From: Terriglobia bacterium | GTDB lineage: Bacteria > Acidobacteriota > Terriglobia > Terriglobales > Acidobacteriaceae | NCBI GenBank assembly: GCA_020072585.1 | Contig: JAIQGL010000002.1 | Location: 219,685 to 283,684 of the forward strand | Length of the DNA: 64,000 nt | Reading direction: 5' to 3' | Shown: positions 1 through 8,271 of the stretch, piece by piece | Position numbering within the stretch: position 1 is the first letter of the stretch | Layout of the letters: each line of letters opens with the position of its first letter | Notes under the pieces: generated by a model | Databases searched by the model: none | What the model was told of the DNA's origin: nothing | Seen by the model: the letters and a program-made list of their open reading frames with translations, nothing else | Program-made: the position numbers and the translations under genes

Positions 1-1
1 G

Positions 2-184
2 GTTGCCAAACTGCCTCCCCGGCACAGAGAACTGGTACAGATGCTTTTCTTTGAACAACCGCCACTGCCTTATTCTGAAGTGGCCACGCGTCTGGGGCTG
101 GCAACGGGATCCATTGGATTCATCCGCGGCCGCTGCCTTGAGAAGCTGCGCAAGGCCCTGGTGGAATTCGGTTTTAACGGATAA
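2..184 (+). CDS. RNA polymerase sigma factor, C-terminal fragment (sigma70 region 4)
   Basis: The frame is open to the left edge of the window, so only the last 60 codons are present. They begin LPPRHRELVQMLF and continue into a helix-turn-helix with YSEVATRLGLATGSIGF and the recognition-helix sequence IRGRCLEKLRKAL. This is the layout of sigma70 region 4, which binds the -35 element, and the short C-terminus suggests an ECF-type factor. Target promoters and any anti-sigma partner cannot be seen. The gene ends at TAA 182-184 and faces the convergent response-regulator gene 45 bp away. The family call is fairly sure; the subgroup is not. Confidence 0.8.
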   Translation, partial: VAKLPPRHRELVQMLFFEQPPLPYSEVATRLGLATGSIGFIRGRCLEKLRKALVEFGFNG

Positions 185-229
185 GAGAATATGTGGAGAG
201 GGCGCAACTGCAATGTTGTTGTTGCGCTC

Positions 230-700
230 TCACAAACGTGAACAGGCTTTTACGGCAGTCAGGTCGCGCCGATACAGCTCCAGCGGATCAATGTGGGTCA
301 ACTCGCGCGATTGAACGTCTTTCTGTGAAACTTTCTGGGCGAATGTTGACACCAGAAAATGCAGGTCTTCCAGATTGAATGGCTGGGCAAGGAAGTCATT
401 GGCGCCCGCAAGATATGCGGCCTGGATCTGTTCCGGACGATTTTTTTCGGTCATGAGGACGATGTAAGGGCGGGTTTTAAGCTCTACGGAACGTATCCAC
501 TGGCAGGCTGCGAGCCCGCTCATTTTGGGTAGCTCCCAATCCAGGATGCAGAGGTCCACGTGACCGGCCATCAGCATGGCGCAAGCCTGCTTTCCATCGC
601 ACGCCTCGATAACTTCCCAGCCCCAATGTTCAAGAGCGGTTTTTCTCACGTCGCAGAAATCCGCCCCAGCGCTTCCAATAAGGACCCTAAGCTTTCTCAT
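230..700 (-). CDS. Degenerate response-regulator receiver protein
   Basis: A stand-alone CheY-like receiver of 156 residues with no output domain. The phospho-acceptor aspartate is recognisable at D54 in CILDWELPKMSG, and the switch threonine at T84 in VLMTEK. Two other hallmarks are missing. The acidic metal-binding pair after beta-1 is replaced (VLIGSAGAD, residues 7-13), and the conserved lysine before the final proline is glutamine (AQPF, Q106). It may therefore be a pseudo-receiver that signals without normal Mg-dependent phosphorylation; that is inference. The start follows GGAG at 8 nt spacing. It lies 24 bp downstream of a 91-codon gene on the same strand, probably in one operon. Confidence 0.85.
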   Translation of the reverse strand: MRKLRVLIGSAGADFCDVRKTALEHWGWEVIEACDGKQACAMLMAGHVDLCILDWELPKMSGLAACQWIRSVELKTRPYIVLMTEKNRPEQIQAAYLAGANDFLAQPFNLEDLHFLVSTFAQKVSQKDVQSRELTHIDPLELYRRDLTAVKACSRL

Positions 701-724
701 TGCAACATCTCCAGTATTGCCGCG

Positions 725-1000
725 TCAGATTGCCGTCTTGAAATCCCGGCGGGTGGCGGTTGAAACTTGCTGAGCAAAGGGGAGAGTGTTAATGCAATAC
801 AGATCGTCTGGATTGGGCCAGGAGACGCCCTTGGCGGCATTCTTCCGGTAGACTGCCAGCACCGTTTTCAAATACTGGATGTCCTGCGCCAGGGTGGTAT
901 ATGTACCGTTCGGTTTGCCGGCGCACATGGCCGTTTTCAAATAGCGAATGTCTTGTTCTATTTCGGCAGCTGCAGCAAGCCATTTCTGATCATCATCCAT
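725..1000 (-). CDS. Hypothetical small protein with duplicated DIxYLKT segment
   Basis: A 91-residue protein that I do not recognise. The ATG at 1000 follows GGGAG with 8 nt spacing, a good ribosome binding site, which is the main reason to believe the gene. The protein contains two similar helical segments, EIEQDIRYLKTAM and LAQDIQYLKTVL, about 27 residues apart. No signal peptide or membrane segment is visible. The gene ends 24 bp before the degenerate receiver gene, so the two are likely co-transcribed and might be partners. No function is proposed. Confidence 0.6.
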   Translation of the reverse strand: MDDDQKWLAAAAEIEQDIRYLKTAMCAGKPNGTYTTLAQDIQYLKTVLAVYRKNAAKGVSWPNPDDLYCINTLPFAQQVSTATRRDFKTAI

Positions 1001-1496
1001 TGTGCCGTCTCCCGAGCTCTTGTGAATTACTTACTCGATTTCCAGTGCAATAATTACCCGACTTTGTTGGCGAATTTTCCGGGTCGGGATCGTCCCTGCG
1101 AGCTCAAAGCCATGATCTTGCAATGATTTACAGCTGCTTCGGCACCCTGGGTTGTTTTCCCCTCTTACTGCTATATAAGGGTGCAAAACCGCTCTGAAAA
1201 TATAGAGTATGCAAGCATTGGGCCAGTGATATTGAAAATTTCCGTTTTGGGATTTAGGAGGGTCCAATTGCCGGAAAATAGGTGAGCTTGATTCACGTGA
1301 TCGGCAGCGTGATGCGGATCCAGTTTCAGGGCGCACGGGCATCGGGCTTTGGCAATTCCTGCCCGTGAGCGGAAAGATCTCAGAGCATGGGCTGGACTCT
1401 GAGATCTTTGTGGGATGGACGCTATTCCGCGGGCCGTGCAGCAGGCGAGTCGTCATGAACGCTTCGCGGAATTGCAACTGTAGCTGGTGCCCGCTC
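1001..1496. other. Gene-poor interval
   Basis: This 496-bp stretch lies upstream of the 91-codon gene and downstream of the RNase gene, both on the minus strand. It contains one strong 13-bp inverted repeat (listed separately). An open frame runs through most of it on the minus strand, but it has no convincing ribosome binding site or recognisable protein features. It probably holds the promoter of the receiver operon, but I cannot point to one. Confidence 0.5.
1373..1409. repeat. Perfect 13-bp inverted repeat
   Basis: AAAGATCTCAGAG at 1373-1385 is the exact reverse complement of CTCTGAGATCTTT at 1397-1409, with an 11-nt loop. It lies about 90 bp past the stop of the minus-strand RNase gene. 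It may help end that transcript, but no clear T-tract follows on either strand, so an operator or a mobile remnant is also possible. Confidence 0.6.
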
Positions 1497-2966
1497 TTAT
1501 TCCCGAACAAAATCAATAAAACCGCGGTGAGGATCGGCGCAGGTCAGCTTGACGCGCAACTTGTCTCCTACGTCCACGCCCTGGCCATGCATCAGCATGC
1601 CCTCAACGTGAGGCTTGAGCACGCGAACGAAGGTCCCTTTTGGTCCCGCGCCAGTAACTATGGCATCAAACATCTGCCCGATCCTGCTGCTCATGCTGAC
1701 AGCGGCAATCCGTTTGGACATGGACCGCTCAACTTTTCGTGCCGCGTCCTCTTTCACCGTGCAATTAGTTGCAATGGCTGCCAGCTCATCGTTAGCGTAC
1801 GGGCTTTTCTGGCGGCTGAGTACGGCCTTGATCAGCCGTTGTGTGACCACGTCAGCAAAGCGCCGGTTCGGGGCGGTGGAGTGCGTGTAATCCTGCACGG
1901 CCAGACCAAAGTGTCCTGGTGAAGGCTGCCCCGGACGCTCCAGAACATACTCTCCTGGGCCCATGAGTTTGATCACGGCCAGCGAGAGGTCAGCAAAATG
2001 GTCAGGATCGGCGGTCTTGCGCATTTGCAAAAAATCGTTGAGCGCCTTGGAATCCGCCACGGCAGGCAGCTTGCCGCCTTGCTGCGCCGCCAGGGCCACG
2101 ATCCGGTCCCAACGCTCCGGTGTCTTCACCACACGCCGGATGGAAGAAAGCCCGGCTTCTTCCAGAGTTCGAGCCACCACGCCGTTGGAGGCGATCATGA
2201 AGTCTTCAATCAGCTCGGTGGCACGGTTCTTCTCTTGCTTTTGCAGATCAATGATCTGGTCATTAAGAATGATCGGATGAATTTCCGCAGTTTCAACATT
2301 GAGCGCGCCGTGACGGTAGCGTTCATTTTTCAGCGCCTGCGCTACCTGGTCCTGTAACTTGAGCTGGGCCTGTAATTCGGCTGATGCAGCCACTTTGGCC
2401 GGCGCAGGCCCGCGCCCTTCCAGCCACGCCCCCACCCCGTTGTAAGCCAGCTGGGCCTTGTTAACTACAATGGCTCGATAAATCTGGTGCTTGCTGACAT
2501 CGCCGTTGCCATCCACCACAAACTCAGTGACCATGCTGAGTTTCCCGTCCACTTCAAGCAATGATGTTGTGCCGGTGGAAAGGTCTTCCGGCAACATGGG
2601 AAAGTTGCGCACGCCGGTGTAGACCGTACAGGTTTCCTTGGCCGCATGCATGTCAATGGGCGAACTCTTAGGCACGAAGGAATCCACATCGGCAATCCCA
2701 ACCATTATCTTGGTCGTGCCATCGGGCTGCTTCTCCGCATACTCAATCTGGTCAAGATCGCGCGACGTGTCATTGTCAATTGAGGACCAGAGCAGATGGC
2801 GCAGGTCGCGAATGTCCGCACTGGCGGAAGGTTGCTGCGGTTTGCTTTTTATCTGGGCAAGCTGCTGGCTGACCTCCGGTGGGAAGTCCGGCTCAAAACC
2901 GTTTTCCAGCATGATTTGTTTTGCCGCAGCTTGTAGATCGAAGTGGGTGAGGTTTGGATTATTCAT
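1497..2966 (-). CDS. RNB-domain exoribonuclease (RNase II/RNase R family)
   Basis: A 489-residue 3'-5' exoribonuclease of the RNB superfamily. The metal-binding signature appears as SSIDNDTSRDLDQIE near residue 65. The C-terminal RNB motif is YTHSTAPNRRFADVV, where the arginines contact RNA phosphates. The protein is shorter than the usual RNase R (about 700-800 residues) or RNase II (about 640). The N-terminal cold-shock domains are essentially absent, and a short S1-like segment (VTGAGPKGTFVRVLKPHVEG) ends the protein. The last acidic position of the DxD-D signature is glutamine, which I recall from a bacterial subfamily, so loss of activity should not be assumed. It probably acts in mRNA or structured-RNA turnover in the cytoplasm. 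Confidence 0.88.
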   Translation of the reverse strand: MNNPNLTHFDLQAAAKQIMLENGFEPDFPPEVSQQLAQIKSKPQQPSASADIRDLRHLLWSSIDNDTSRDLDQIEYAEKQPDGTTKIMVGIADVDSFVPKSSPIDMHAAKETCTVYTGVRNFPMLPEDLSTGTTSLLEVDGKLSMVTEFVVDGNGDVSKHQIYRAIVVNKAQLAYNGVGAWLEGRGPAPAKVAASAELQAQLKLQDQVAQALKNERYRHGALNVETAEIHPIILNDQIIDLQKQEKNRATELIEDFMIASNGVVARTLEEAGLSSIRRVVKTPERWDRIVALAAQQGGKLPAVADSKALNDFLQMRKTADPDHFADLSLAVIKLMGPGEYVLERPGQPSPGHFGLAVQDYTHSTAPNRRFADVVTQRLIKAVLSRQKSPYANDELAAIATNCTVKEDAARKVERSMSKRIAAVSMSSRIGQMFDAIVTGAGPKGTFVRVLKPHVEGMLMHGQGVDVGDKLRVKLTCADPHRGFIDFVRE

Positions 2967-3064
2967 AGATGGAAATGAAGGCAGAAAAGCTTAACACGAG
3001 GAGCCCGTGAGCACGACTGCAACGTGAAAACGAATTTTTACTGGAGATGTTTGCGCGCAAAATG

Positions 3065-3089
3065 AAAGGCCGCCTGCATGGCGGCCTTT
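3065..3089 (-). terminator. Intrinsic terminator of the DUF1326 gene
   Basis: AAAGGCCGCC (3065-3074) and GGCGGCCTTT (3080-3089) form a perfect 10-bp stem with a 5-nt loop. Read on the minus strand, the stem is followed by CATTTTG. It sits 17 bp after the stop of the DUF1326 gene and upstream of the RNase start, so it separates the two genes. Confidence 0.8.
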
Positions 3090-3105
3090 GTAACGCAAAA
3101 AACTT

Positions 3106-3771
3106 CTATCGAGCAAACGTACCCACAAACGCGCTCCGCTTGTTGTGAAGCGTCCACGAGATGTTCAGGTCCTGGCCGCGATACTCGTCCGTCATCGCCA
3201 CGGCTGGCATCGCGTGAGCGGTCTGTGTCAGCGGCTTGTAGAAAGTGTCTTCATTGCCGCACAGGTGGTCTTTGTCGCCGATGGCGCGGGTTTCCACCGT
3301 GACGACGTCGCCGGCCTGGAGACGTGCGCGCGTGCTGTGCTCACCCTGCGCTACTTCCATATCGATCCGTGAATCCACCACGCGGACAACATGGTGCAGC
3401 AGTTCGCCGCCCATCTCCTGGGCAAAGTTAATCAGCGCCTGGCGTTGTTCCGGCGTGGCCTGGCGGTCGACAATGAGCACTGACTTGGCGGGATAGGGCT
3501 TGCCGTAGGGATCGCCCAGCGTGGCTTGCGCTTTGATCGCCCCGACGATCGTCAGCCCGTCGAGTGAAACCCCGTCCCATTTGCCTTCGCCGATATGCCA
3601 GGCCACAATCGCCTCCTGGCCTGACGTGTTCATCTCGCCGTTGGCAAAACACTGGCCCACGTAGACATCAGCGCTGCGGGTTTCAAGATACTGGCCGCTG
3701 ATCCGTGGCGTCTTCTGAGCAAACAGGGAAGTGGCAAAGAGAGAGAGTGCGATTAAGACCATCTTGCGCAT
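3106..3771 (-). CDS. Secreted DUF1326 domain protein
   Basis: A 221-residue exported protein. The start at 3771 is preferred over an upstream extension because it gives a clean signal peptide (MRKMVLIALSLFATSLFAQ) and follows GGAG. The mature part matches the DUF1326 pattern as I remember it: ETRSADVYVGQCFANGE near the start, then WDGVSLDGLTIVGAI and RQALINFAQEMGGELL. The family's biochemical role is not established. The gene has its own terminator and lies between the RNase gene and the Mo-hydroxylase operon, with no obvious functional tie to either. Confidence 0.8.
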   Translation of the reverse strand: MRKMVLIALSLFATSLFAQKTPRISGQYLETRSADVYVGQCFANGEMNTSGQEAIVAWHIGEGKWDGVSLDGLTIVGAIKAQATLGDPYGKPYPAKSVLIVDRQATPEQRQALINFAQEMGGELLHHVVRVVDSRIDMEVAQGEHSTRARLQAGDVVTVETRAIGDKDHLCGNEDTFYKPLTQTAHAMPAVAMTDEYRGQDLNISWTLHNKRSAFVGTFAR

Positions 3772-3861
3772 GAGAAAAGCTCCAGCCAATATTCTAGTCC
3801 GATCAAAGAATTGTTTGAAGTTTTTTTGAGCGCTGATTGGCCTTCGGTCTTTTGCAGACAA

Positions 3862-3985
3862 CTCACCCTGTCGCTCAAGCGTAGCGCAAGATAAATTTTT
3901 CTTTGCCCTGATTCGCGTTCCTTCGCGTAGATTCGCGGCCAGGATCTTCCTGATTTGCGTTCATCTGCGCAAACTGCGGCAATGT
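3862..3985. repeat. REP-like intergenic repeat with TTCGCGT/TTTGCGT units
   Basis: The interval carries imperfect direct units such as ATTCGCGTTCCTTCGCGTAG, ATTCGCGGCC and ATTTGCGTTCATCTGCGC. I recognise this style of sequence as a dispersed non-coding repeat found between genes in many bacterial genomes. No other complete copy was found in this window, so the call rests on style. Confidence 0.4.
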
Positions 3986-3996
3986 TATTGTTATCC

Positions 3997-4227
3997 CTAC
4001 TTGCTGGCTCCGCAATGGCATCCGCGGTCGCCGGAACAGCAGTTTCCCGGTTCGGCCAACTGTCCATCCGGCCCGATACAGGTCTGGGTCATCGCGCACC
4101 AGAAGAGGCCGTCGCCAGAACGCGGGACGGTTGGATCAGGGTCTGACCAGATGTACTGGCTCTTCCAATGCAGCGCGGAGCACAGCCCCGCCCGATCAGT
4201 ATTGAATCTCTCAGGTACGTTGCTCAT
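3997..4227 (-). CDS. Small cysteine-rich protein coupled to the Mo-hydroxylase operon
   Basis: A 76-residue protein that I do not recognise. Its ATG overlaps the stop codon of the FAD-subunit gene (ATGA at 4224-4227) and follows a near-ideal AGGAGG site at short spacing. Translational coupling to the hydroxylase operon is therefore very likely. Seven cysteines are present, five of them in the C-terminal third (CAMTQTCIGPDG, NCCSGDRGCHC), suggesting metal or cluster binding, or disulfides. There is no signal peptide. A role in cofactor handling, electron transfer or assembly of the enzyme is inferred only from position and cysteine content. Confidence 0.7.
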   Translation of the reverse strand: MSNVPERFNTDRAGLCSALHWKSQYIWSDPDPTVPRSGDGLFWCAMTQTCIGPDGQLAEPGNCCSGDRGCHCGASK

Positions 4228-5249
4228 GCTGCGCCTCCTTCTGATGCATCACGTGCAAGAGCGGCACGCGCCGGGGAACCCGCTGCCGCCAGAATAGCCC
4301 GTTTTACCGCCACGCGGGCCAGATGGATCTTGTGTTCATTGTGTCCCAGGCTTTTGGCTTTGGCTACAGCAGCTTCCGCTGCCTGATCTGCTGTGGCCGG
4401 AGTCACCGCCTTGCCTTGCAAGGCCTGTGCGGCCTCAGGGGAGACCCACGGAACAGGTGCGACATGGCCCATCACCACGCGGGCGCTTTGTACGGTGCTG
4501 GCGTTCATGGTCAGCGCGACGGCGGCGGTGGCGTATGGCCAGTCAAAAGCTTCCTTCTGGCGGACTTCATAGTGTGCCGCGCGGACTCCCGGAGCCGGGG
4601 GCACAATCACGTGTGTGATGAATTCGTCAGGCCGCAGATCATGCTCGCGTTCCTGGTCCGTCTTGGGGATGATAAAAAATTTCTCGACTGGAACTTCTCG
4701 TGTGCCGCGCGGGCCGGCGATCCGAACTTTCGCGTTGTAGGCAATCAGCACCGGGGCCACCGTCGACGGGCTCACAAAATAAGCTGGCCCATCATTGCCC
4801 AGAATAGCATGGTAGCGATTGTCGCCTTGAAGGACCATTGACTTGCCGTCTTTTTGCGCCAGCAGGCCGTGGCCGCTACGGAAATACCAGCAGCGCGGGC
4901 GCTGGCAAAGGTTCCCGCCGATGGTGGCCACATTGCGGATCTGCGGGCTGGCCGCGTCACCGGCTGCGGCAGCCAGCATGGGGTATTGATGCTGAATCTG
5001 GGCGGCAGAGCCGATCCTATCCAGCGTGACCAGCGTACCCAGTTGCAGGGCCCCGCCCTCATTGCTGATGGCATGCAGGCCATCCACCTGCTTGATGTTT
5101 ACCAGCCGCTTCGGCGTGGTGATCTCATCTTTCATCAGGGAAAGCAGATCACTGCCGCCGGCCAGAATTTCCACCTCGCCCCAGCTCTTGCCGAGCAGGG
5201 CAGGCACCTGGTCTGTCTTGGTTGGACTGGCGTAATCAAACGGTCGCAT
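4224..5249 (-). CDS. Xanthine dehydrogenase-family FAD-binding subunit (CoxM/YagS-like)
   Basis: A 341-residue FAD-binding (medium) subunit of a three-subunit molybdenum hydroxylase. N-terminal FAD-binding motifs are visible as AGGSDLLSLMKDE (about residues 30-42) and ATIGGNLCQRPRCWYFR (about 108-124). The CO_deh_flav C-terminal domain follows. The second motif carries two cysteines like the YagS/PaoB branch, but the further cluster-binding cysteines expected there are not evident. It should pass electrons from the 2Fe-2S subunit to an acceptor. It overlaps the large-subunit gene by 14 bp upstream and the Cys-rich gene by 4 bp downstream. The substrate cannot be told from the sequence. Confidence 0.88.
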   Translation of the reverse strand: MRPFDYASPTKTDQVPALLGKSWGEVEILAGGSDLLSLMKDEITTPKRLVNIKQVDGLHAISNEGGALQLGTLVTLDRIGSAAQIQHQYPMLAAAAGDAASPQIRNVATIGGNLCQRPRCWYFRSGHGLLAQKDGKSMVLQGDNRYHAILGNDGPAYFVSPSTVAPVLIAYNAKVRIAGPRGTREVPVEKFFIIPKTDQEREHDLRPDEFITHVIVPPAPGVRAAHYEVRQKEAFDWPYATAAVALTMNASTVQSARVVMGHVAPVPWVSPEAAQALQGKAVTPATADQAAEAAVAKAKSLGHNEHKIHLARVAVKRAILAAAGSPARAALARDASEGGAA

Positions 5250-7608
5250 TGCTGCCTCCTTTTAGAGCGGCCACCACGCGGTCCGGCGTAATCGGCAAGA
5301 AGGGAACTCGCACGCCAATGGCGTTGGCTACGGCGTTGCTGATCGCGGCCATTGGGCCAACGGTTGGTGGTTCGCCCAGGCCGATAGGCCCGCGCTCGTC
5401 ATATCCTTTGCCGGTCATCATGTGCACAACCAATTCGCCCACGTCGCCGATGCCGGCCAGCCGGTAGAAATCCATGTTGGGATTGAGCATGTGCCCGGTA
5501 TTCGGGTCCATGATTTTTTCTTCGTAGAGCGTGGTCGCGATACTCATAATCATGGCGCCGTAAACCTGGCTCTCTGCTGTTTTCATGCTGATGACCAGCC
5601 CGCAATCCTGCACGCAAACCATCTTGTTCATCTTCACGATGCCGGTTTCCATGTCCACGGAGACGTCGGCCATCACCGCACCGCCTACGCCGCTGGAAAT
5701 CAGATCGCCTGGGCCGGGATTTTTGCCCAGCGTCTGGATAGGCTGCGTACCCAACCTGGCGCAGGCTTCCTTCCATGTCATGCTGCGAGATGGCGCCGAT
5801 TTTACGCGGATGGTTCCGCGCACAGCTTCCAGCTCTTCAGGTTTTGCTTTCAGAGCGGAAGCTACTTTGGCGAAGAGCAGATCACGGGCATCGACCGCGG
5901 CGCGGCGCGTGGAAGAGCTTACGCCGCCGATGGTGGTGCTGCCGCCCGAGCCGCCAGACGATGGATATTGATTGTCGCCGATCTTCAGATCGATTTGATT
6001 GATAGGCAAACCCAGAGTTTCACCGGCAACAATCAGGATGGCTGTCCGCGTTCCCACGCCCAGGTCCTGCGTTCCCATCTTCATCTCCACTGAACCGGTA
6101 GGATGAATGGTAAGCGCGCAATTGCTCTCATGGCCTCGCCCACCCCAGGTATGAATCGCCAGCCCCAATCCACGTCCTGAGCCCTGTCCACGCGGATGCC
6201 AATTCTTCTTCCAGCCGATCAGGTCTGCGGCAATCATCAACTCATCGCGATAGGTGTCAGCGCGATGGAACGTGTCTTCCGCAGGGGCCGTAAGTTTGAT
6301 GTTTTTAAGCATCAGCTCGAGCGGGTCCATGCCGAGCTTGGCAGCAAGGTCTTCAATGGCCCCCATGGTAATGAGGCAGCCCTGCGGGTGGTTGGGCGCG
6401 CGCCATGCGCGTGCCGGACCGATATTGGTGGCCACCGCGGTATGTTGCTTACGCTGATTGGGAATGTTCACCACATAGGGCATGGGTGGAGCCCCTCCTC
6501 CGCCCGGCCCTCCTGTGCCCCACGAGTCAGATTGCCACGCCGTAAGCGTGCCATCTTTTTTCGCGCCGACCTTTACTTTCGCAAACGCTGAAGGACGGCA
6601 GCCAGCCAGAGTGAGCTCAGCATCGCGCTCCAGCATCACTCGAACCGGCTTGCCGCCGACTTTTTTTGAGAGCTGCGCGGTGTAAGCGCCCCAGCGGTCA
6701 ATGCCGAACTTACTGCCAAAGCCGCCGCCTACATGGTCCTGGTGCACATGGACGTTTGCTTCCGGAATTTTCAAAGACTGCGCGTATTGGCTGGCCAATC
6801 CCGAGACGTTTTGCGTGGAAATATGGGAGAAGAGATGATCGCTGTCAGTCCATTCCGCAATAGAGCCGTGGCTTTCCAGGCAGCAATGCGTGATTACCGG
6901 ACAGCCATACATTCCTTCAGAAACCACTTCGGCTTCTTTAAATGCCGCGTCCGGATCGCCCTTTACCTGTTCCGATTCCTTGCGGAACGGCGAGTTCGTC
7001 GGCTGTGGCTGTTTAACTGGCGCGGCCTGCAACGCCTTGATGACGGTTTCGCTGACTTCGTTGTCCTTCATCCGCTGGGTCATCTCCGGCGTCAGTTGGA
7101 AGGCGAGTCCGCGTTTTTGCGCGGCAGCGATCACCTGATCATCCGGCGCGTCATTGTTGAACATCTGGAACAGGTCACGCGGGCTCAGGGGAGCGTTGTT
7201 CTCCGCAATGTTTTTGGGCTGCGTGAAATCGTCAACAAAATGCGGAAGCACCTCGTATTCGACTTTGACCAGGTGGGCGGCATCGGCGGCCGTGGGTTCG
7301 TCTACGGCGGCAATCACCACAATGTCATCGCCGGCCCAGTGAATTTCACTGCCTTTATCCTGGATGATATAAACGCCCTTCACTCCCGGCAGGTTTTCAG
7401 CAGCGGAGGTATCAATGCTTACAACCTTGGCGTGCGCGTGCGGGCTGCGCACCACCTTGCCGTAGAGCATTCCCGGACGATGAAGATCATAGGTGTACTT
7501 GGCGCGGCCTGAAACCTTGTCCGGGCCATCCACGCGCGAGATGCGCTTTCCAATCAGCGACCGCTGTTCCGCAGCGGGCCATCCGTATTTGGCATTGTCA
7601 TCGGCCAT
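5236..7608 (-). CDS. Xanthine dehydrogenase-family molybdopterin-binding subunit (CoxL/YagR-like)
   Basis: A 790-residue large subunit carrying the Mo-cofactor site. The N-terminal hammerhead domain starts with KRISRVDGPDKVSGRAKYT. Cofactor-binding segments include HVGGGFGSKFG and GTQDLGVGTRTA, and the catalytic glutamate lies in GLGEPPTVGP near the C-terminus. An unusual block at about residues 141-213 interrupts the usual connection after the hammerhead. It contains DQVIAAAQKRGLAFQLTPEM followed by a Pro-rich linker. The gene is the second of the operon, 3 bp after the 2Fe-2S gene. It probably oxidises an aldehyde or N-heterocycle; the substrate is unknown. Confidence 0.9.
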   Translation of the reverse strand: MADDNAKYGWPAAEQRSLIGKRISRVDGPDKVSGRAKYTYDLHRPGMLYGKVVRSPHAHAKVVSIDTSAAENLPGVKGVYIIQDKGSEIHWAGDDIVVIAAVDEPTAADAAHLVKVEYEVLPHFVDDFTQPKNIAENNAPLSPRDLFQMFNNDAPDDQVIAAAQKRGLAFQLTPEMTQRMKDNEVSETVIKALQAAPVKQPQPTNSPFRKESEQVKGDPDAAFKEAEVVSEGMYGCPVITHCCLESHGSIAEWTDSDHLFSHISTQNVSGLASQYAQSLKIPEANVHVHQDHVGGGFGSKFGIDRWGAYTAQLSKKVGGKPVRVMLERDAELTLAGCRPSAFAKVKVGAKKDGTLTAWQSDSWGTGGPGGGGAPPMPYVVNIPNQRKQHTAVATNIGPARAWRAPNHPQGCLITMGAIEDLAAKLGMDPLELMLKNIKLTAPAEDTFHRADTYRDELMIAADLIGWKKNWHPRGQGSGRGLGLAIHTWGGRGHESNCALTIHPTGSVEMKMGTQDLGVGTRTAILIVAGETLGLPINQIDLKIGDNQYPSSGGSGGSTTIGGVSSSTRRAAVDARDLLFAKVASALKAKPEELEAVRGTIRVKSAPSRSMTWKEACARLGTQPIQTLGKNPGPGDLISSGVGGAVMADVSVDMETGIVKMNKMVCVQDCGLVISMKTAESQVYGAMIMSIATTLYEEKIMDPNTGHMLNPNMDFYRLAGIGDVGELVVHMMTGKGYDERGPIGLGEPPTVGPMAAISNAVANAIGVRVPFLPITPDRVVAALKGGSNATV

Positions 7609-7611
7609 GGA

Positions 7612-8271
7612 TCAAGCTCCTTTCGTCTTTGCCGCCTGCATTACGGCGAGGCGCATTCCGGCGTAGGTGCCGCAACGGCAGAAGTTTCCACCCAGCCCGT
7701 GCTTAATCTGCTCCGGCGTGGGGTTGGGATGCTGGTCCAGGAATGCCTTGGTGGCCATCACAAAGCCCGGCGTGCAGAAGCCGCACTGCTGCGCGTCATT
7801 ATCGACAAACGCTTTTTGTATGGGATGGAGATTGCCTGGTTCGCCCAGTCCTTCCACCGTTGTGATCTGGTGGCTCTGGGCGTCAATGGCCAGCACGGAG
7901 CAGGAGTAGACGGCCTTTCCATCCAGAAGTACAGTGCAGGCACCACAGGTACCGCGATCGCACACGCGTTTGGCGCCGGTCAGTTCAAACTGGTCGCGCA
8001 AAGCGTCAAGCAATGTGACCCGGGGCTCCAGTGAAGCATTGAGCTTCTTGCCATTCACATTGAGTGACACTGGGACCTTGCCCGGCCCCTGCGCCGCTAC
8101 CTCGCCCTCAGCTAGCGCAAACGCGCTCACCTGGGTCACCAGCGGCACGGCAGCAGATACTCCGGAGATTTTCAGAAAATCACGTCTGGAAACTCCAGAG
8201 CTGGATGAAGAGGGCTTTTGGGATTTGCTGGGTTTATCGGTCTTTGCCGGCTTGTCAGGCAGATCGTCCAC
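7612..8271 (-). CDS. Tat-exported 2Fe-2S subunit of the Mo hydroxylase (YagT/CoxS-like)
   Basis: The small subunit, with two 2Fe-2S clusters. The plant-type cluster is CDRGTCGACTVLLDG plus YSCSVLAID. The second has QQCGFCTPGFVM and NFCRCGTY. A twin-arginine motif SRRDFLKISGVSAA follows a Lys/Ser-rich N-terminus, so the complex is probably exported folded to the periplasm and carries the other subunits along. The GTG at 8271 is chosen because GGAGG lies 6 nt upstream; a TTG at 8340 would add 23 residues. It heads the operon and is followed by the large, FAD and Cys-rich genes. Confidence 0.88.
   Translation of the reverse strand: MDDLPDKPAKTDKPSKSQKPSSSSSGVSRRDFLKISGVSAAVPLVTQVSAFALAEGEVAAQGPGKVPVSLNVNGKKLNASLEPRVTLLDALRDQFELTGAKRVCDRGTCGACTVLLDGKAVYSCSVLAIDAQSHQITTVEGLGEPGNLHPIQKAFVDNDAQQCGFCTPGFVMATKAFLDQHPNPTPEQIKHGLGGNFCRCGTYAGMRLAVMQAAKTKGA

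Noticed and set aside
1031..1516. A 161-codon open frame on the minus strand
   Set aside because: It overlaps the 3' end of the RNase gene, is rich in Ser/Arg/Pro without structure, and has no ribosome binding site; it also spans the inverted repeat.
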